Source: Sediminibacterium sp. C3 | GTDB lineage: Bacteria; Bacteroidota; Bacteroidia; Chitinophagales; Chitinophagaceae | NCBI RefSeq assembly: GCF_000508085.1 | Contig: NZ_KI669560.1 | Location: 2,279,802 to 2,343,801, forward strand | Direction: 5' to 3' | Length of the DNA: 64,000 nt | Shown: positions 36,310 through 45,399 of the stretch, piece after piece | How positions within the stretch are numbered: the stretch's first letter is position 1 | Layout: each line of letters opens with the position of its first letter | The notes under the pieces: generated by a model | Database searches by the model: none | Seen by the model: only the letters and a program-made list of their open reading frames with translations | Told to the model about the DNA's origin: nothing | Program-made: the position numbers and the translations under genes

Positions 36310-36317
36310 CAAAATTA
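36310..36317 (-). promoter_or_regulatory. -7 box for ribBA
   Basis: Minus-strand TAATTTTG matches TAnnTTTG, 18 bases before the ribBA ATG. A CAA (TTG on the minus strand) 16 bases further out is a marginal -33. No RFN/FMN riboswitch-like structure is visible. Confidence 0.35.
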
Positions 36318-36416
36318 CATAAACCCTTTCAAGCAACCGCTTTAAAACAAATGGATTCGGTACAAATACCATTGATTTTAACAAAAAAGGAGAATAGCAT
36401 TGAATAAATCAATGAT

Positions 36417-39400
36417 ATGAAAAGGTTCTGTTGTTTTTCTGGTGCTCTCCTGTTAAGTATGGCTGCACTTTCACAAAATAATTTTGGCGCAGTAAGTGGC
36501 GTTGTAAGTTTCAGGGGGATTAGAATTGCCGGCGCCATCATCACACTGAAAGACAATGGAACCGGAATGCGATTTTCCACCAGAAGCAATGCTTCCGGAA
36601 CCTATGGCCTTTATCAGTTAAGTCCGGCCAGTCAATACCAGTTAACGGCTTATTATCCGGATGCAGATACGCTGCAAATTCAATCCATACAAATAATTGC
36701 AGGAGAAGACCTTCAGATTCACTTGCCATTACAGCCATCGGTCAATTTGCTCACCCCTTTGATTGTAAAAACAAGTGTAACCAATAAGCAGTGGAGAAAC
36801 GGCATCACGATTCTATCAGAAGAAACATCCAACAGCCAGCATTGGGGCAATCTGTTTTTGCATGAACCTTCTGCCACTGTTAAAAACGATGGCTCAGGGG
36901 CTCTTTCTTTTTCAGGACAAAAGTATCGGTCCAATGCCTTTTATATTGATGGTGTTTTGCAAAACGATCCATTCGGACTTTCACCCAGTGGGATACTGAA
37001 TGGAGAAAACGGACAAGCTCCGCTCGCCTTAGAAAGTATAGAACAGATAACCCTCCATAAAAATCCCTTTGATGCATCACTTGGAAACTTTACTGGTGCT
37101 GTAGTTCAAGTGGTAACCAGCAGAGGGTCCAATCAACCCAAACAGGAACTCTATTTTCATTCAAAAGCCAACTACCAGCAATACAATCATGCAGGTATTA
37201 ATATTAGCGGACCCGTTAAACGTAATTCCATTTTCTTTTTTCTGAATACAGAATTTCTTTCTTCACAAGTATTGTTTCCGTACGACAGCAGCAATTATAC
37301 CGGTGAAACCCGATCAATCAATAAATTATCAAGGTTCAGACAGACCATGATGGAACAATTTCAATACGATCCGGGAACGCCTGATCAAATGGCTATCTAC
37401 AGAAGCCAAAAACTCTTACTAAGGCTTGATGCAACAATCAACCCAAAAAATCGGCTTAGTATTACAGGGAGATGGAATCAGCAATACAGAGAACAGGCAT
37501 ATCCCCCTAATGCACGCATCCTTTCATTTTCGAATAATTCTAAGCGTATTGAACAGCAACAAGTATCCTTCAGTTTGGAATGGAATAAAAAAATATCAGG
37601 CAATATGCAAAACCGACTCTCTCTGTATTTTAATCAACACCAGAGAAATACGCTTCCCAAAATACAGGACTATCCTACAATTCGTATGCTGGACGGAGAG
37701 GGAATAATGGTAGTTGGTGCCAATGATGAGTCGTATCAGAATTCTGCAGTACAAAAAAGTATTCAACTGATCAATCGAATGAATCTTTTAACAGGCAGGC
37801 ATTTTTGGGAAGCTGGCATAGATTTACAATACCATTCACTCGGAAATAATTTTATACCCAACGGGTATGGCAGTTTTTTTTATTACAGTATCAGTGATTT
37901 TGTACAAAACAGAAGGCCGGCTGAGTTTTCCATCAATCAAAAAACAAGAGAAATACCTGAAAACGAATTCCTGTCTGCAATACATCAGATTAGAAAAGCC
38001 CTCTTCCTAAATTACAAATCATCGTTAAGCAATAACCTGCATATTCAGGCCGGAATCAGGTTACAAAAAGAATCCTATATCAACTCACCGGAAATTGATT
38101 CTTTTACACAGGCAGTTGCTATCCCTGTTGTTGGGTCCTATTATCATTCCGGCCATTTACAATCTGGACGATTGCCCAACTTTACATGGAGTGTAGCCCC
38201 AAGAATTCAGGCTATATTTAGAATACCCCGATGGAATAGTTTATTGAAAATAGGAAGCGGTTTATTTATTGGCACGTTACCTACTGTATGGCTTTCCGGG
38301 GTATTAAGCAATAACGGTAATAAATTAAAAACCATCCAATCGAAGGGGCAGCAACTCAATAATTATTATTTCACAACTCCTTCCTATAATGGAAGAGTGA
38401 CACTTCCCCTGAATAACACCGAAACAAAGGGCACCGTTTATTTAAGCAGTGAATCTTTAAAACTCCCAACCATCTGGAGAACCAGTTTTAGCTGGGAGCA
38501 AAAAATTAATAACGCCCTTTTGCTTGAAATGGAATTGCTTTATTATCAACAGAACACAGAAACAGCATTTACCAATATCAATATCACCATGCCGAATTCA
38601 CGGCTCTCTGGCCCTGACCAGCGTTGGATTTATCATCCCAATTTGCCCATGCAAATCAATCTTCAGCCCAATCTAGTTAATCCCTATCAGCAAATACTGT
38701 TAATCCACAATAAAGACAGTTTACAATCCCGTGGCTATCAAATGCAATTACAATCATCTTACACTAAAGGTCCTGTTCGTATGATAGTGGGATACTCATT
38801 TGGAAGATCCTATGCATTGTACGATGGCAACTACAGCAACTCGCTTCATCACTGGCGACTGCAGGAAAATGTTAATGGCAGAAATAATCCGGTACTGGCT
38901 ATTTCAGATTTCAGTCAGGGTCATCGCATTCACGCTTCATTCCATTGGCAAAGCCAAACTGGAAGGAAACAAAGAACCAGATTAAGCATTCATTACACAG
39001 GTCAGCAAGGGGGAAGTTTTAGTTTTGTATATGGCGAAAACAATTTATCGGGAGACGATGCTACAGCGGTGGGTTATGATTTAATTTACATTCCGAAAAA
39101 AGATGAACTCGCTTCCATGATATTTAAACCCACCATCTTCAAAGGTTGGTATTATGGTGCAGAAGATCAAAGAAGGGCACTGGATCTTTTTATTGAGCAA
39201 CACCCCTACTTAGAAAAAAGAAGAGGATTCCATGCAGAGAGAAATGCGAGTAGGGCTCCTTTTTTTCACCGGCTGGACGCATCCATACAAAAACAGTTTT
39301 TCCCAAAACTGCAGCATGTAAAACTGAAAATGACCCTGACTTTTGAAATCATCAATTTATTAGGTTTGATGAATCCAAAATGGAGCAGGGAATGGCAGGT

Positions 39401-39584
39401 TCCGGGCAACCGAATTCCACTTATTGGGTGGGAAGGATGGGCTGATGCAGCTAATGCTGTTCCTCAATATTCCTTTGATCCGGGTTGGCTGAATACCAGC
39501 CTTTTCGAACCTAATTATCAGCCAGGCAACCATAAAACGGGAAATTGGCAACTTCAGACCAGCCTTAGGTTAAGTTTTTATTAA
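36417..39584 (+). CDS. TonB-dependent receptor with carboxypeptidase-regulatory-like domain
   Basis: 1055-residue outer-membrane receptor of the Oar-like group. Signal peptide 1-20; a carboxypeptidase-regulatory-like beta-sandwich (about 24-108, GVVSFRGIRIAGAIITLKD); a plug domain (about 130-235, with the AFYIDGVLQNDPFG turn and GNFTGAVVQVVTSRG); then a long beta-barrel ending in Tyr (LRLSFY), the aromatic last residue expected for BAM insertion. No SusD partner follows, so it is not a SusCD system. Substrate unknown. It is followed by a second receptor of the same architecture about 200 bases downstream. Confidence 0.82.
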   Translation: MKRFCCFSGALLLSMAALSQNNFGAVSGVVSFRGIRIAGAIITLKDNGTGMRFSTRSNASGTYGLYQLSPASQYQLTAYYPDADTLQIQSIQIIAGEDLQIHLPLQPSVNLLTPLIVKTSVTNKQWRNGITILSEETSNSQHWGNLFLHEPSATVKNDGSGALSFSGQKYRSNAFYIDGVLQNDPFGLSPSGILNGENGQAPLALESIEQITLHKNPFDASLGNFTGAVVQVVTSRGSNQPKQELYFHSKANYQQYNHAGINISGPVKRNSIFFFLNTEFLSSQVLFPYDSSNYTGETRSINKLSRFRQTMMEQFQYDPGTPDQMAIYRSQKLLLRLDATINPKNRLSITGRWNQQYREQAYPPNARILSFSNNSKRIEQQQVSFSLEWNKKISGNMQNRLSLYFNQHQRNTLPKIQDYPTIRMLDGEGIMVVGANDESYQNSAVQKSIQLINRMNLLTGRHFWEAGIDLQYHSLGNNFIPNGYGSFFYYSISDFVQNRRPAEFSINQKTREIPENEFLSAIHQIRKALFLNYKSSLSNNLHIQAGIRLQKESYINSPEIDSFTQAVAIPVVGSYYHSGHLQSGRLPNFTWSVAPRIQAIFRIPRWNSLLKIGSGLFIGTLPTVWLSGVLSNNGNKLKTIQSKGQQLNNYYFTTPSYNGRVTLPLNNTETKGTVYLSSESLKLPTIWRTSFSWEQKINNALLLEMELLYYQQNTETAFTNINITMPNSRLSGPDQRWIYHPNLPMQINLQPNLVNPYQQILLIHNKDSLQSRGYQMQLQSSYTKGPVRMIVGYSFGRSYALYDGNYSNSLHHWRLQENVNGRNNPVLAISDFSQGHRIHASFHWQSQTGRKQRTRLSIHYTGQQGGSFSFVYGENNLSGDDATAVGYDLIYIPKKDELASMIFKPTIFKGWYYGAEDQRRALDLFIEQHPYLEKRRGFHAERNASRAPFFHRLDASIQKQFFPKLQHVKLKMTLTFEIINLLGLMNPKWSREWQVPGNRIPLIGWEGWADAANAVPQYSFDPGWLNTSLFEPNYQPGNHKTGNWQLQTSLRLSFY

Positions 39585-39732
39585 CAAACAGTTGTTTTTG
39601 AAGGGGGTAAACATATAGTCTAAAAACAACATAAGTAAATGTAAATCAGCATATTATAGCATATAACTACTATTACCTGCCAGGTATGATGTTTATAAAC
39701 CTCCTTCTAAGGGTATATTATTTTAACAAGAT

Positions 39733-39764
39733 TTTGGGGACAATCGGGTTTAGTTGGATATTTG
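39733..39764 (+). promoter_or_regulatory. promoter for the second TonB-dependent receptor
   Basis: TTTG (39733-39736), 20-base spacer, then GATATTTG (39757-39764), one mismatch to TAnnTTTG. Predicted start near 39770, 13 nt before the ATG. This is the best two-part promoter in the window along with the one at 1353. Confidence 0.5.
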
Positions 39765-39782
39765 CAGCACAAAACCAAAATT

Positions 39783-42700
39783 ATGAGAATTTTTAAAAGA
39801 ATTTCAATGATTATGGTTGCCGTATTAGCAACTTTGATCACAACCGCCCAGGTTACTACGAGTAGTATCACGGGGGTTGTAAAAACTGCTGATGGGCAAC
39901 CCGTTGAGGGCGCAAGCCTTGTGGCTGTTCACACGCCATCTGGTACACAGTATTCTACTTTAGCCAAGAAAGGCGGTGTATTCACCTTAGCAGGTTTAAG
40001 AACCGGAGGTCCTTATACACTAAAAATCAGCTTCACTGGTTTAAAGGTAGAAACAGTAAATGATATCTATCTTTTATTGGGTGAACCTTTCGTAATTAAC
40101 CCTACCCTTCTGGACGAATCTAAAGTGTTGAGTGAAGTAGTGGTTAATGCATTGAAGAAAAAATCCAGCGGTGATAAATCCGGCGGTGCTTCAACAGTAA
40201 TCAATCAGCGTATGTTAGGATCAATGCCTACCATTAGCCGTAGCATTACCGACTTTACCCGTGTAACTCCACAGGCAAACGGTACCAGCTTCGCAGGTAG
40301 AGACGGAAGATTCAACAACACGCAGGTGGATGGCGCTAACTTAAACAACAACTTTGGTTTAAGTTCTGATCCTCTTCCTGGTGGTGGTGCAAGCCCAATC
40401 TCGATTGATGCGATTGAAGAAGTTTCTGTAAACATTGCTCCATTCGACGTAAGACAATCTGGTTTTACCGGTGCTGGTATTAACGCTGTAACCAAGAGCG
40501 GTACCAATACATTAAAGGGATCTGTTTACGGTTTATACAGAAATCAGGATTATAACGGTTTAAATGTAGGGAATGCGAAATTGCCTGCTCTAGTTAAATC
40601 TAGCAACAAAATCTTTGGTGCTACTTTAGGTGGTGCAATCATCAAGAATAAATTGTTCTTCTTTGCTTCTTATGAAGAAGAAGAAAGAAGCCAGCCTGGT
40701 ATTACATTTAGCCCAAGAGGTGGATCTGGTAACGGTAACGTAAGTAACACTAATGTTGACTCTCTGCAAAAATTTGCTAATCATCTAAGAACTACTTACG
40801 GATACGATCCGGGTTCATTTGACAATTTCCCCAACTTCGCAACCAAGAACACAAAGATTCTTGGAAAAATTGACTGGAACATCAACAACAACCACAAGTT
40901 GACCTTAAAATACTCTGAACTTGTTAACAACAACGATCAGCAGTTAAATGGCTCCAGTATTCCGAATGGTCCTAGTTTCAGACCTGTTGGTGCTGCTGGT
41001 TCTATCAACCGTTTGCCTAATAACCGTTTCAGCTTGAACTCAATGTCATTTGAAAATTCAAACTACAAGTTCAAGGATATTGTCAGAACCGGTTCTATTG
41101 AATTGAACTCTAACTTCAATGGCAAGTTCTCTAACCAGTTCATTGCTACTTTCTCTAAAATTCAGGCAACAAGAGCGGTTGCTGGTGGAATCTTCCCTAC
41201 CATTGATATCTTCAATAACAATGGACAGAACTATATGTCTGCGGGATCTGATCCTTTCACCAGAAACAACGACGTTAAAAACGACGTGTTCAACGTGACC
41301 AATAACTTTACTTATTATGCAGGTAAACATACCCTAACTGCAGGTGCTACTTATGAGTATCAGCGTGTTGGTAATATGTTTATGCCTGGTTCTGCCAGCT
41401 ACTATGCATTCAATTCATTGAATGATTTTATCAACAACAGAGCCCCGGTTGCATTCTCTTACACTTTCTCACTGGATCCAAACAAGCCAGCTGTTTACGC
41501 AGCTGATCTTAAAATTGGTCAGTTAGGTGTATATCTTCAGGATGAATACAACGTAAACGAAAACTTTAAATTGACTTATGGTTTACGCGTAGACAAAGTG
41601 ATTTTCCCTGAAGCTCCATTGGAAAATCCAAACGTATCTGCACTTTCTTTCCCAGACAGAAATGGTGTTCCAACCAATTACAAAACCAGCGAGTGGCCTA
41701 AGCAAAATAGTGTATACTTCTCTCCTAGAGTTGGATTCCGTTACAAAATCGATGATGAAAACATTGTAGTTCGTGGTGGTACTGGTTTATTCACTGGTAG
41801 AATTCCATTTGTATATTTAACCAATATGCCAGGTAATAGCCAGATGTATCAGGCAAGTCAGGCAGTAACCAACCCAGCTTTATTAGGCAACTTCTTATTC
41901 AATCCAAATCCGGATGCTTACAGAGGAAGCTTTAGTCCGGTAGCTGGCGTATTGCCAAACAATGCTAACATTGTGATGATGGATAGAGAATTCCGTTTCC
42001 CTCAAATTTGGAGAAACAATATCGCAATTGACAAAAAGTTGGGTAATGGCTGGAGCTTAACTTTTGAGGCCTTAATTACCAAGGACATCAATGCGGTTGT
42101 GATGAGAAATGCTAACCAAAAAGCGCCTAATTCTCAGTTGAATGGCGGTGGCGATTTAAGACCAAGATACGCTGCTACAGCAGACAGAAGATTGTATAGC
42201 AATATTGGTTCTGCAATCATTCTTGAAAATGCGAGCAGAGGAAACAGTGGATCTTTAACTTTTATGGTGAGCAAAACTTCTACCAAAGGATTCTCTGGTA
42301 TGTTGGCTTACACCATGAGCTATGCTAATGAACTAACTGCGAATCCAGGTAGCCAGGCAACTTCTACTTGGCAGAGCAACCCTACCACAAGCACACAGAA
42401 CGATTTGCAATTGTTTAATTCTGCTTATGTAACTCCACACAGAATCATCACCAATATGTCTTACAAGTTTAATACTGGTAAGCATCTGGCAACAACCATT
42501 GGTTTATTTGGTGAAATAGCAAGAGGCAACAACTTCAGCTATACTTACAATGGAGATTTAAACAATGATGGAAACAGTACCTCTGATTTGATGCACATTA
42601 CTGCTGCTCCTATTTTTGTTCCATTAGCCGCTAGCGGAAGCAATCCTGCCAGAACGGTACAGGAACAAGCAGATGCGTGGTTACAATTTGTTCAGAATAG

Positions 42701-43061
42701 TCCTTACTTAAGAAAGAACATCGGTAGAAATGCAGGCCGTAACGAAGTTTATCTTCCATGGGTTGCACGTTTCGACTTAAGAGTAGTTCAGGATATCATG
42801 GCTAATATTGGTGCGCGCAAGCATACTTTACAATTAACTGCAGATATCTTTAACGTAGGTAACTTGTTGTTCAAATCAGCAGGTGTAAGACAGATCGCTA
42901 CTACTACTCAGCCTTTGATCTTCAGAGGTCTGGATACACAGGGCCGTCCTACTTTCAACCTACAGCAACAAAATGGCCAATTGGTAACCAAGCCTTGGCA
43001 AGACAACCTAAGCTTAGCCAGCACATGGTCTATGCAATTAGGTGTACGTTATATCTTCTAA
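39783..43061 (+). CDS. TonB-dependent receptor, Oar-like
   Basis: 1092-residue outer-membrane receptor. Signal peptide (MRIFKRISMIMVAVLATLIT, then TAQ); a carboxypeptidase-regulatory-like domain (about 28-105, SSITGVVKTADGQPVEGASL); a plug with FAGRDGRFNNTQVDGANLNN and TGAGINAVTKSGTN; a barrel ending LGVRYIF. The plug motifs match the Oar group, linked in other bacteria to surface or large-substrate transport. The frame opens at TTG 39762 within the promoter region; ATG 39783 is the start. Third-position use looks less varied than in the preceding receptor (frequent GGT, AAC, TCT), which suggests strong expression. An IS element begins about 16 bases after the stop. Confidence 0.85.
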   Translation: MRIFKRISMIMVAVLATLITTAQVTTSSITGVVKTADGQPVEGASLVAVHTPSGTQYSTLAKKGGVFTLAGLRTGGPYTLKISFTGLKVETVNDIYLLLGEPFVINPTLLDESKVLSEVVVNALKKKSSGDKSGGASTVINQRMLGSMPTISRSITDFTRVTPQANGTSFAGRDGRFNNTQVDGANLNNNFGLSSDPLPGGGASPISIDAIEEVSVNIAPFDVRQSGFTGAGINAVTKSGTNTLKGSVYGLYRNQDYNGLNVGNAKLPALVKSSNKIFGATLGGAIIKNKLFFFASYEEEERSQPGITFSPRGGSGNGNVSNTNVDSLQKFANHLRTTYGYDPGSFDNFPNFATKNTKILGKIDWNINNNHKLTLKYSELVNNNDQQLNGSSIPNGPSFRPVGAAGSINRLPNNRFSLNSMSFENSNYKFKDIVRTGSIELNSNFNGKFSNQFIATFSKIQATRAVAGGIFPTIDIFNNNGQNYMSAGSDPFTRNNDVKNDVFNVTNNFTYYAGKHTLTAGATYEYQRVGNMFMPGSASYYAFNSLNDFINNRAPVAFSYTFSLDPNKPAVYAADLKIGQLGVYLQDEYNVNENFKLTYGLRVDKVIFPEAPLENPNVSALSFPDRNGVPTNYKTSEWPKQNSVYFSPRVGFRYKIDDENIVVRGGTGLFTGRIPFVYLTNMPGNSQMYQASQAVTNPALLGNFLFNPNPDAYRGSFSPVAGVLPNNANIVMMDREFRFPQIWRNNIAIDKKLGNGWSLTFEALITKDINAVVMRNANQKAPNSQLNGGGDLRPRYAATADRRLYSNIGSAIILENASRGNSGSLTFMVSKTSTKGFSGMLAYTMSYANELTANPGSQATSTWQSNPTTSTQNDLQLFNSAYVTPHRIITNMSYKFNTGKHLATTIGLFGEIARGNNFSYTYNGDLNNDGNSTSDLMHITAAPIFVPLAASGSNPARTVQEQADAWLQFVQNSPYLRKNIGRNAGRNEVYLPWVARFDLRVVQDIMANIGARKHTLQLTADIFNVGNLLFKSAGVRQIATTTQPLIFRGLDTQGRPTFNLQQQNGQLVTKPWQDNLSLASTWSMQLGVRYIF

Positions 43062-43077
43062 TTAAGAATAATGAATT

Positions 43078-43096
43078 GTCCTGAAATAGGTTGACA
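43078..43096 (+). repeat. IS3 left inverted repeat
   Basis: 19-bp terminal repeat matching 44354-44372 in inverse orientation at 17 positions; mismatches at positions 6 and 12. It lies downstream of orfB. Confidence 0.75.
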
Positions 43097-43110
43097 GTTT
43101 TAAAATAAGT

Positions 43111-43141
43111 CCCGGTTGCCTCAGGTAGCCGGGATTTTTTT
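43111..43141 (+). terminator. hairpin in the IS left end
   Basis: 10-bp stem (43111-43120 with 43124-43133, including two G-T pairs), TCA loop, then A and seven T on the plus strand. It overlaps the orfB stop codon at 43121-43123. It would stop receptor transcripts entering the element. Confidence 0.7.
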
Positions 43142-43978
43142 GTTGTAGACCTGATCTGGCGTTTTCATTTGAAGTGCTAGATGTGGTCTTTTGTTGTTAT
43201 ATAAAAATACACTTTCTTGAACTAACTGTTTGACCTGTTCTTTACTTTTCAATTTCCGATCCATTCCAAATTCTTCTTTTATGGTACGGTTCATTCTTTC
43301 GGCTAATGCATTTTCGTAAGGGTCTCCATTTTCTGTCATGCTTAATTGTATATTATTTTTTGCTGTCATTAGCACATATTCCTTGCTACAATATTGCAAT
43401 CCTCTGTCTGAATGATGGATGGTTGACATACTTGGGTTGTTTCGTTGTGTTACAGCCATTTTCAAGGCTTCAATCATACTTTCGGTTTCCATATTATCTT
43501 CAACAGCATAGCCCATGATTTTTCTGCTGTAGGCATCCGTTATCATGTTCAAATAACAATTTCCTTGTTCTGTCTTGATGTATGTTATATCGCTTACCCA
43601 AACTTCATCCTGATGATTTATTGTTTTCCCCTTGATTTGATTAGGCCATTTTCTTAGCCAATGTTTACTCATGGTTGTTTGTGTGTAGCGCCTACGGGGA
43701 TTGATTTGTAACCCATAATGACGCATTAAGCCAAAGAGCTTATCCCGACCAAACTTCAGTCCATTCTTCTGTAAATCTTCTTTAATCAGATAGTATACTT
43801 TGCGCGTTCCAATTCTAGGCAGTTGTTTTCTTTCCCTATCCACTAGCTTTTTGACAGCCTCTAGTGTTAACGTCTTTTTTATCCTATCTTTTTGCTGCTT
43901 GTATACATTTTGACGACTGTAACCTAAGACTAATGCTATTCTTCCGACGCTGTATTCTCTTCTTTTTCCCCCTGTTTG
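43121..43978 (-). CDS. IS3 transposase OrfB (integrase core)
   Basis: DDE transposase catalytic protein of the rve superfamily. The catalytic acids are the Asp in WVSDITYIK, the Asp in HHSDRGLQY and the Glu in NALAERMNRT, with exactly 35 residues between the last two (DD35E). The only start-like codon near the front is a GTG at 43843, which would remove a conserved part (EYSVGRIALVLGYSRQNVY, read in frame upstream); the frame is open back past 43978. So the protein is best read as a product of -1 frameshifting from orfA at the G5A5 run (43963-43972), giving an OrfAB fusion of roughly 405 residues. Confidence 0.88.
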   Translation of the reverse strand, partial: QTGGKRREYSVGRIALVLGYSRQNVYKQQKDRIKKTLTLEAVKKLVDRERKQLPRIGTRKVYYLIKEDLQKNGLKFGRDKLFGLMRHYGLQINPRRRYTQTTMSKHWLRKWPNQIKGKTINHQDEVWVSDITYIKTEQGNCYLNMITDAYSRKIMGYAVEDNMETESMIEALKMAVTQRNNPSMSTIHHSDRGLQYCSKEYVLMTAKNNIQLSMTENGDPYENALAERMNRTIKEEFGMDRKLKSKEQVKQLVQESVFLYNNKRPHLALQMKTPDQVYNKKIPAT

Positions 43979-44340
43979 TCGGAAGCTGCTTGTGACAGGG
44001 GTAAGAACTTTTTTCTAATCTCAGTATCGAACATATCATCGGCAATATCTATGGCTCTATTTAATATCTCTTTCTCTGCTTCAAGCCGTTTGATCTTTGA
44101 TTCCAATTGCGATATGTACGTCTTCGGTGGTGCTTTCTTTTTCATGGGAGATTTACTAGTCCAATCTAAAGTTCCGTGTTTTCTTAACCATACCAAAACG
44201 GTACTTCTTCCCTGGATGCCATACTTCTTTTGACTCTGTTTCCAGGTTAAGTGCCCTTTTTCAACTTCATCAACTACCTGAAGTTTAAAGGATAAGCTGT
44301 AGTCCCTTTGGGTTCTCTTTAAATAATTGTTACTCTGCAT
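43936..44340 (-). CDS. IS3 transposase OrfA (HTH protein)
   Basis: 134-residue DNA-binding subunit. The N-terminal helix-turn-helix reads SFKLQVVDEVEKGHLTWKQS then YGIQGRSTVLVWLRKHG; the C-terminal half has a leucine-zipper-like coiled coil (ISQLESKIKRLEAEKEILNR). Its last codons overlap orfB in the -1 frame. The start ATG is 14 bases inside the right inverted repeat. Confidence 0.88.
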   Translation of the reverse strand: MQSNNYLKRTQRDYSLSFKLQVVDEVEKGHLTWKQSQKKYGIQGRSTVLVWLRKHGTLDWTSKSPMKKKAPPKTYISQLESKIKRLEAEKEILNRAIDIADDMFDTEIRKKFLPLSQAASDKQGEKEENTASEE

Positions 44341-44353
44341 AAGTCAACTTTTG

Positions 44354-44372
44354 TGTCAACTTATTTTAGGAC
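44354..44372 (-). repeat. IS3 right inverted repeat
   Basis: Inverse partner of 43078-43096, located upstream of orfA. Confidence 0.75.
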
Positions 44373-44390
44373 GAGGCATAACATTGATAG

Positions 44391-44422
44391 AAAAAGCCCC
44401 GATTTTTAATCGGGGCTTTTTT
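44391..44422. terminator. bidirectional terminator displaced by the IS
   Basis: 14-bp stem (44391-44404 with 44408-44421), 3-nt loop; A-run on the left arm and T-run on the right make it work both ways. It lies 18 bases beyond the IS and 85 bases past the stop of the esterase on the opposite strand. Before IS insertion it would have been about 30 bases behind the receptor stop. Confidence 0.85.
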
Positions 44423-44506
44423 ATTGGAAACAAATGTTAAGGGCTAACAAAGCGGGGGTAAAAATAGAGTGACATTTGAAATGGCTAGGTGAACAAGCTG
44501 CAATTC

Positions 44507-45322
44507 TTATCGTCCCCAACCCCACTTCAAAAAGTCAGGCATGGCTTTTTCCCAGGTCTCCACATCGTGCTTGCCATCTTCCAATTCCAAATAAGCAATA
44601 TGCTCATCCGTAAATCCCTTGGCCTTTAACGCAACAATTAAATCCAATGCATCGTCAATGGAATCAATCACGCCATTGTTATTGCGGTCTGCCGTTTCAT
44701 CTAGCGTACCACACTCAATAAAAAACTGCAGCCAGGGATAGAACTTGCCCTTCCTAACCTGCAAGTGCATCAGACGATCCAGCTCATCATCATATCCATC
44801 CTCATATCCTTTTCTTCTCCACCACAAAGAGGGGCTGAACATGCCCACTTTTCTGAACTCACTTGCATGATTCCAGGCAATGTCCATGGCACTTAATGCG
44901 CCCAGTGAAAAGCCAGCAAATGATTTATCTCTGAAAGAGGGAGCATTGAATTTTTTGCGGATAAAGGGAAGCAGTTCTTCAAAAATAAACTTCGTGTATA
45001 AACCAGCAGATGCTCCTCTACCCTTAAAGTCTGCAGAGTAAGCCGTACCGTATTCCATTTTCCGATTGGGCCCGCAATGAATACCAATGCAACAGATAGG
45101 CTCTAATTGTTCTTTCTGAATTAAACCAGCAATCATTCCCAGAAAATCCATCTTCACCAGATCCTGCCCGTCATTAATCAGCAATAAAGAGGTTTGATCA
45201 AAGCCATTCATTTGCGTTGGCAGGTAAATATCAATGGTAACTTCTCTTTCCAGGTACTCAGAAGGCAATAGGCAGGTTTCCAATTGTACCGATACTGCCT
45301 CAGTGGGAGAATGTGCGTGCAT
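44507..45322 (-). CDS. alpha/beta-hydrolase esterase (Fes/esterase D-like)
   Basis: 271-residue cytoplasmic alpha/beta-hydrolase of the putative esterase family. The nucleophile elbow is FAGFSLGALSAMD (Ser in GFSLG), and the catalytic His is probably in LELEDGKHDVETW near the end; an Asp of the triad is likely near DNNNGVIDSIDD. No signal peptide. It is divergent from the ATP-grasp/GCS2 pair with a 77-base gap. Family members cleave acyl or siderophore esters; here the neighbours suggest release or trimming of a small amide product, an inference. Confidence 0.78.
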   Translation of the reverse strand: MHAHSPTEAVSVQLETCLLPSEYLEREVTIDIYLPTQMNGFDQTSLLLINDGQDLVKMDFLGMIAGLIQKEQLEPICCIGIHCGPNRKMEYGTAYSADFKGRGASAGLYTKFIFEELLPFIRKKFNAPSFRDKSFAGFSLGALSAMDIAWNHASEFRKVGMFSPSLWWRRKGYEDGYDDELDRLMHLQVRKGKFYPWLQFFIECGTLDETADRNNNGVIDSIDDALDLIVALKAKGFTDEHIAYLELEDGKHDVETWEKAMPDFLKWGWGR

Positions 45323-45399
45323 ATGCTCAAAAATAGGGTATTATATTTTTTTATTTATCATCTTATGACTTAAATTACAACTGAACCAAAAAGGCAAAC

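Larger units (their letters stand above)
43078..44372 (-). mobile_element. IS3-family element, IS150-type
   Basis: About 1295 bp with imperfect terminal inverted repeats (43078-43096 and 44354-44372, 17 of 19 positions identical; both begin GTCCT and end GTTGACA). Contains orfA and orfB in overlapping frames, joined by a -1 shift. Both frames look intact and the DDE triad is complete, so it may be active. I could not see a clear 3-5 bp target duplication. It lies between a receptor gene and a strong bidirectional hairpin. Confidence 0.85.

Noticed and set aside
36293-36416. FMN riboswitch upstream of ribBA
   Set aside because: The leader is under 20 nt by the predicted promoter and shows none of the conserved RFN blocks.
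39585-39602. Possible terminator after the first TonB-dependent receptor
   Set aside because: Only a 5-bp AT-only stem; too weak to call, although a T tract follows.
43062-43077. Target-site duplication flanking the IS3 element
   Set aside because: Bases on the two sides of the element do not match over 3-5 positions for any of the boundary choices I tried.
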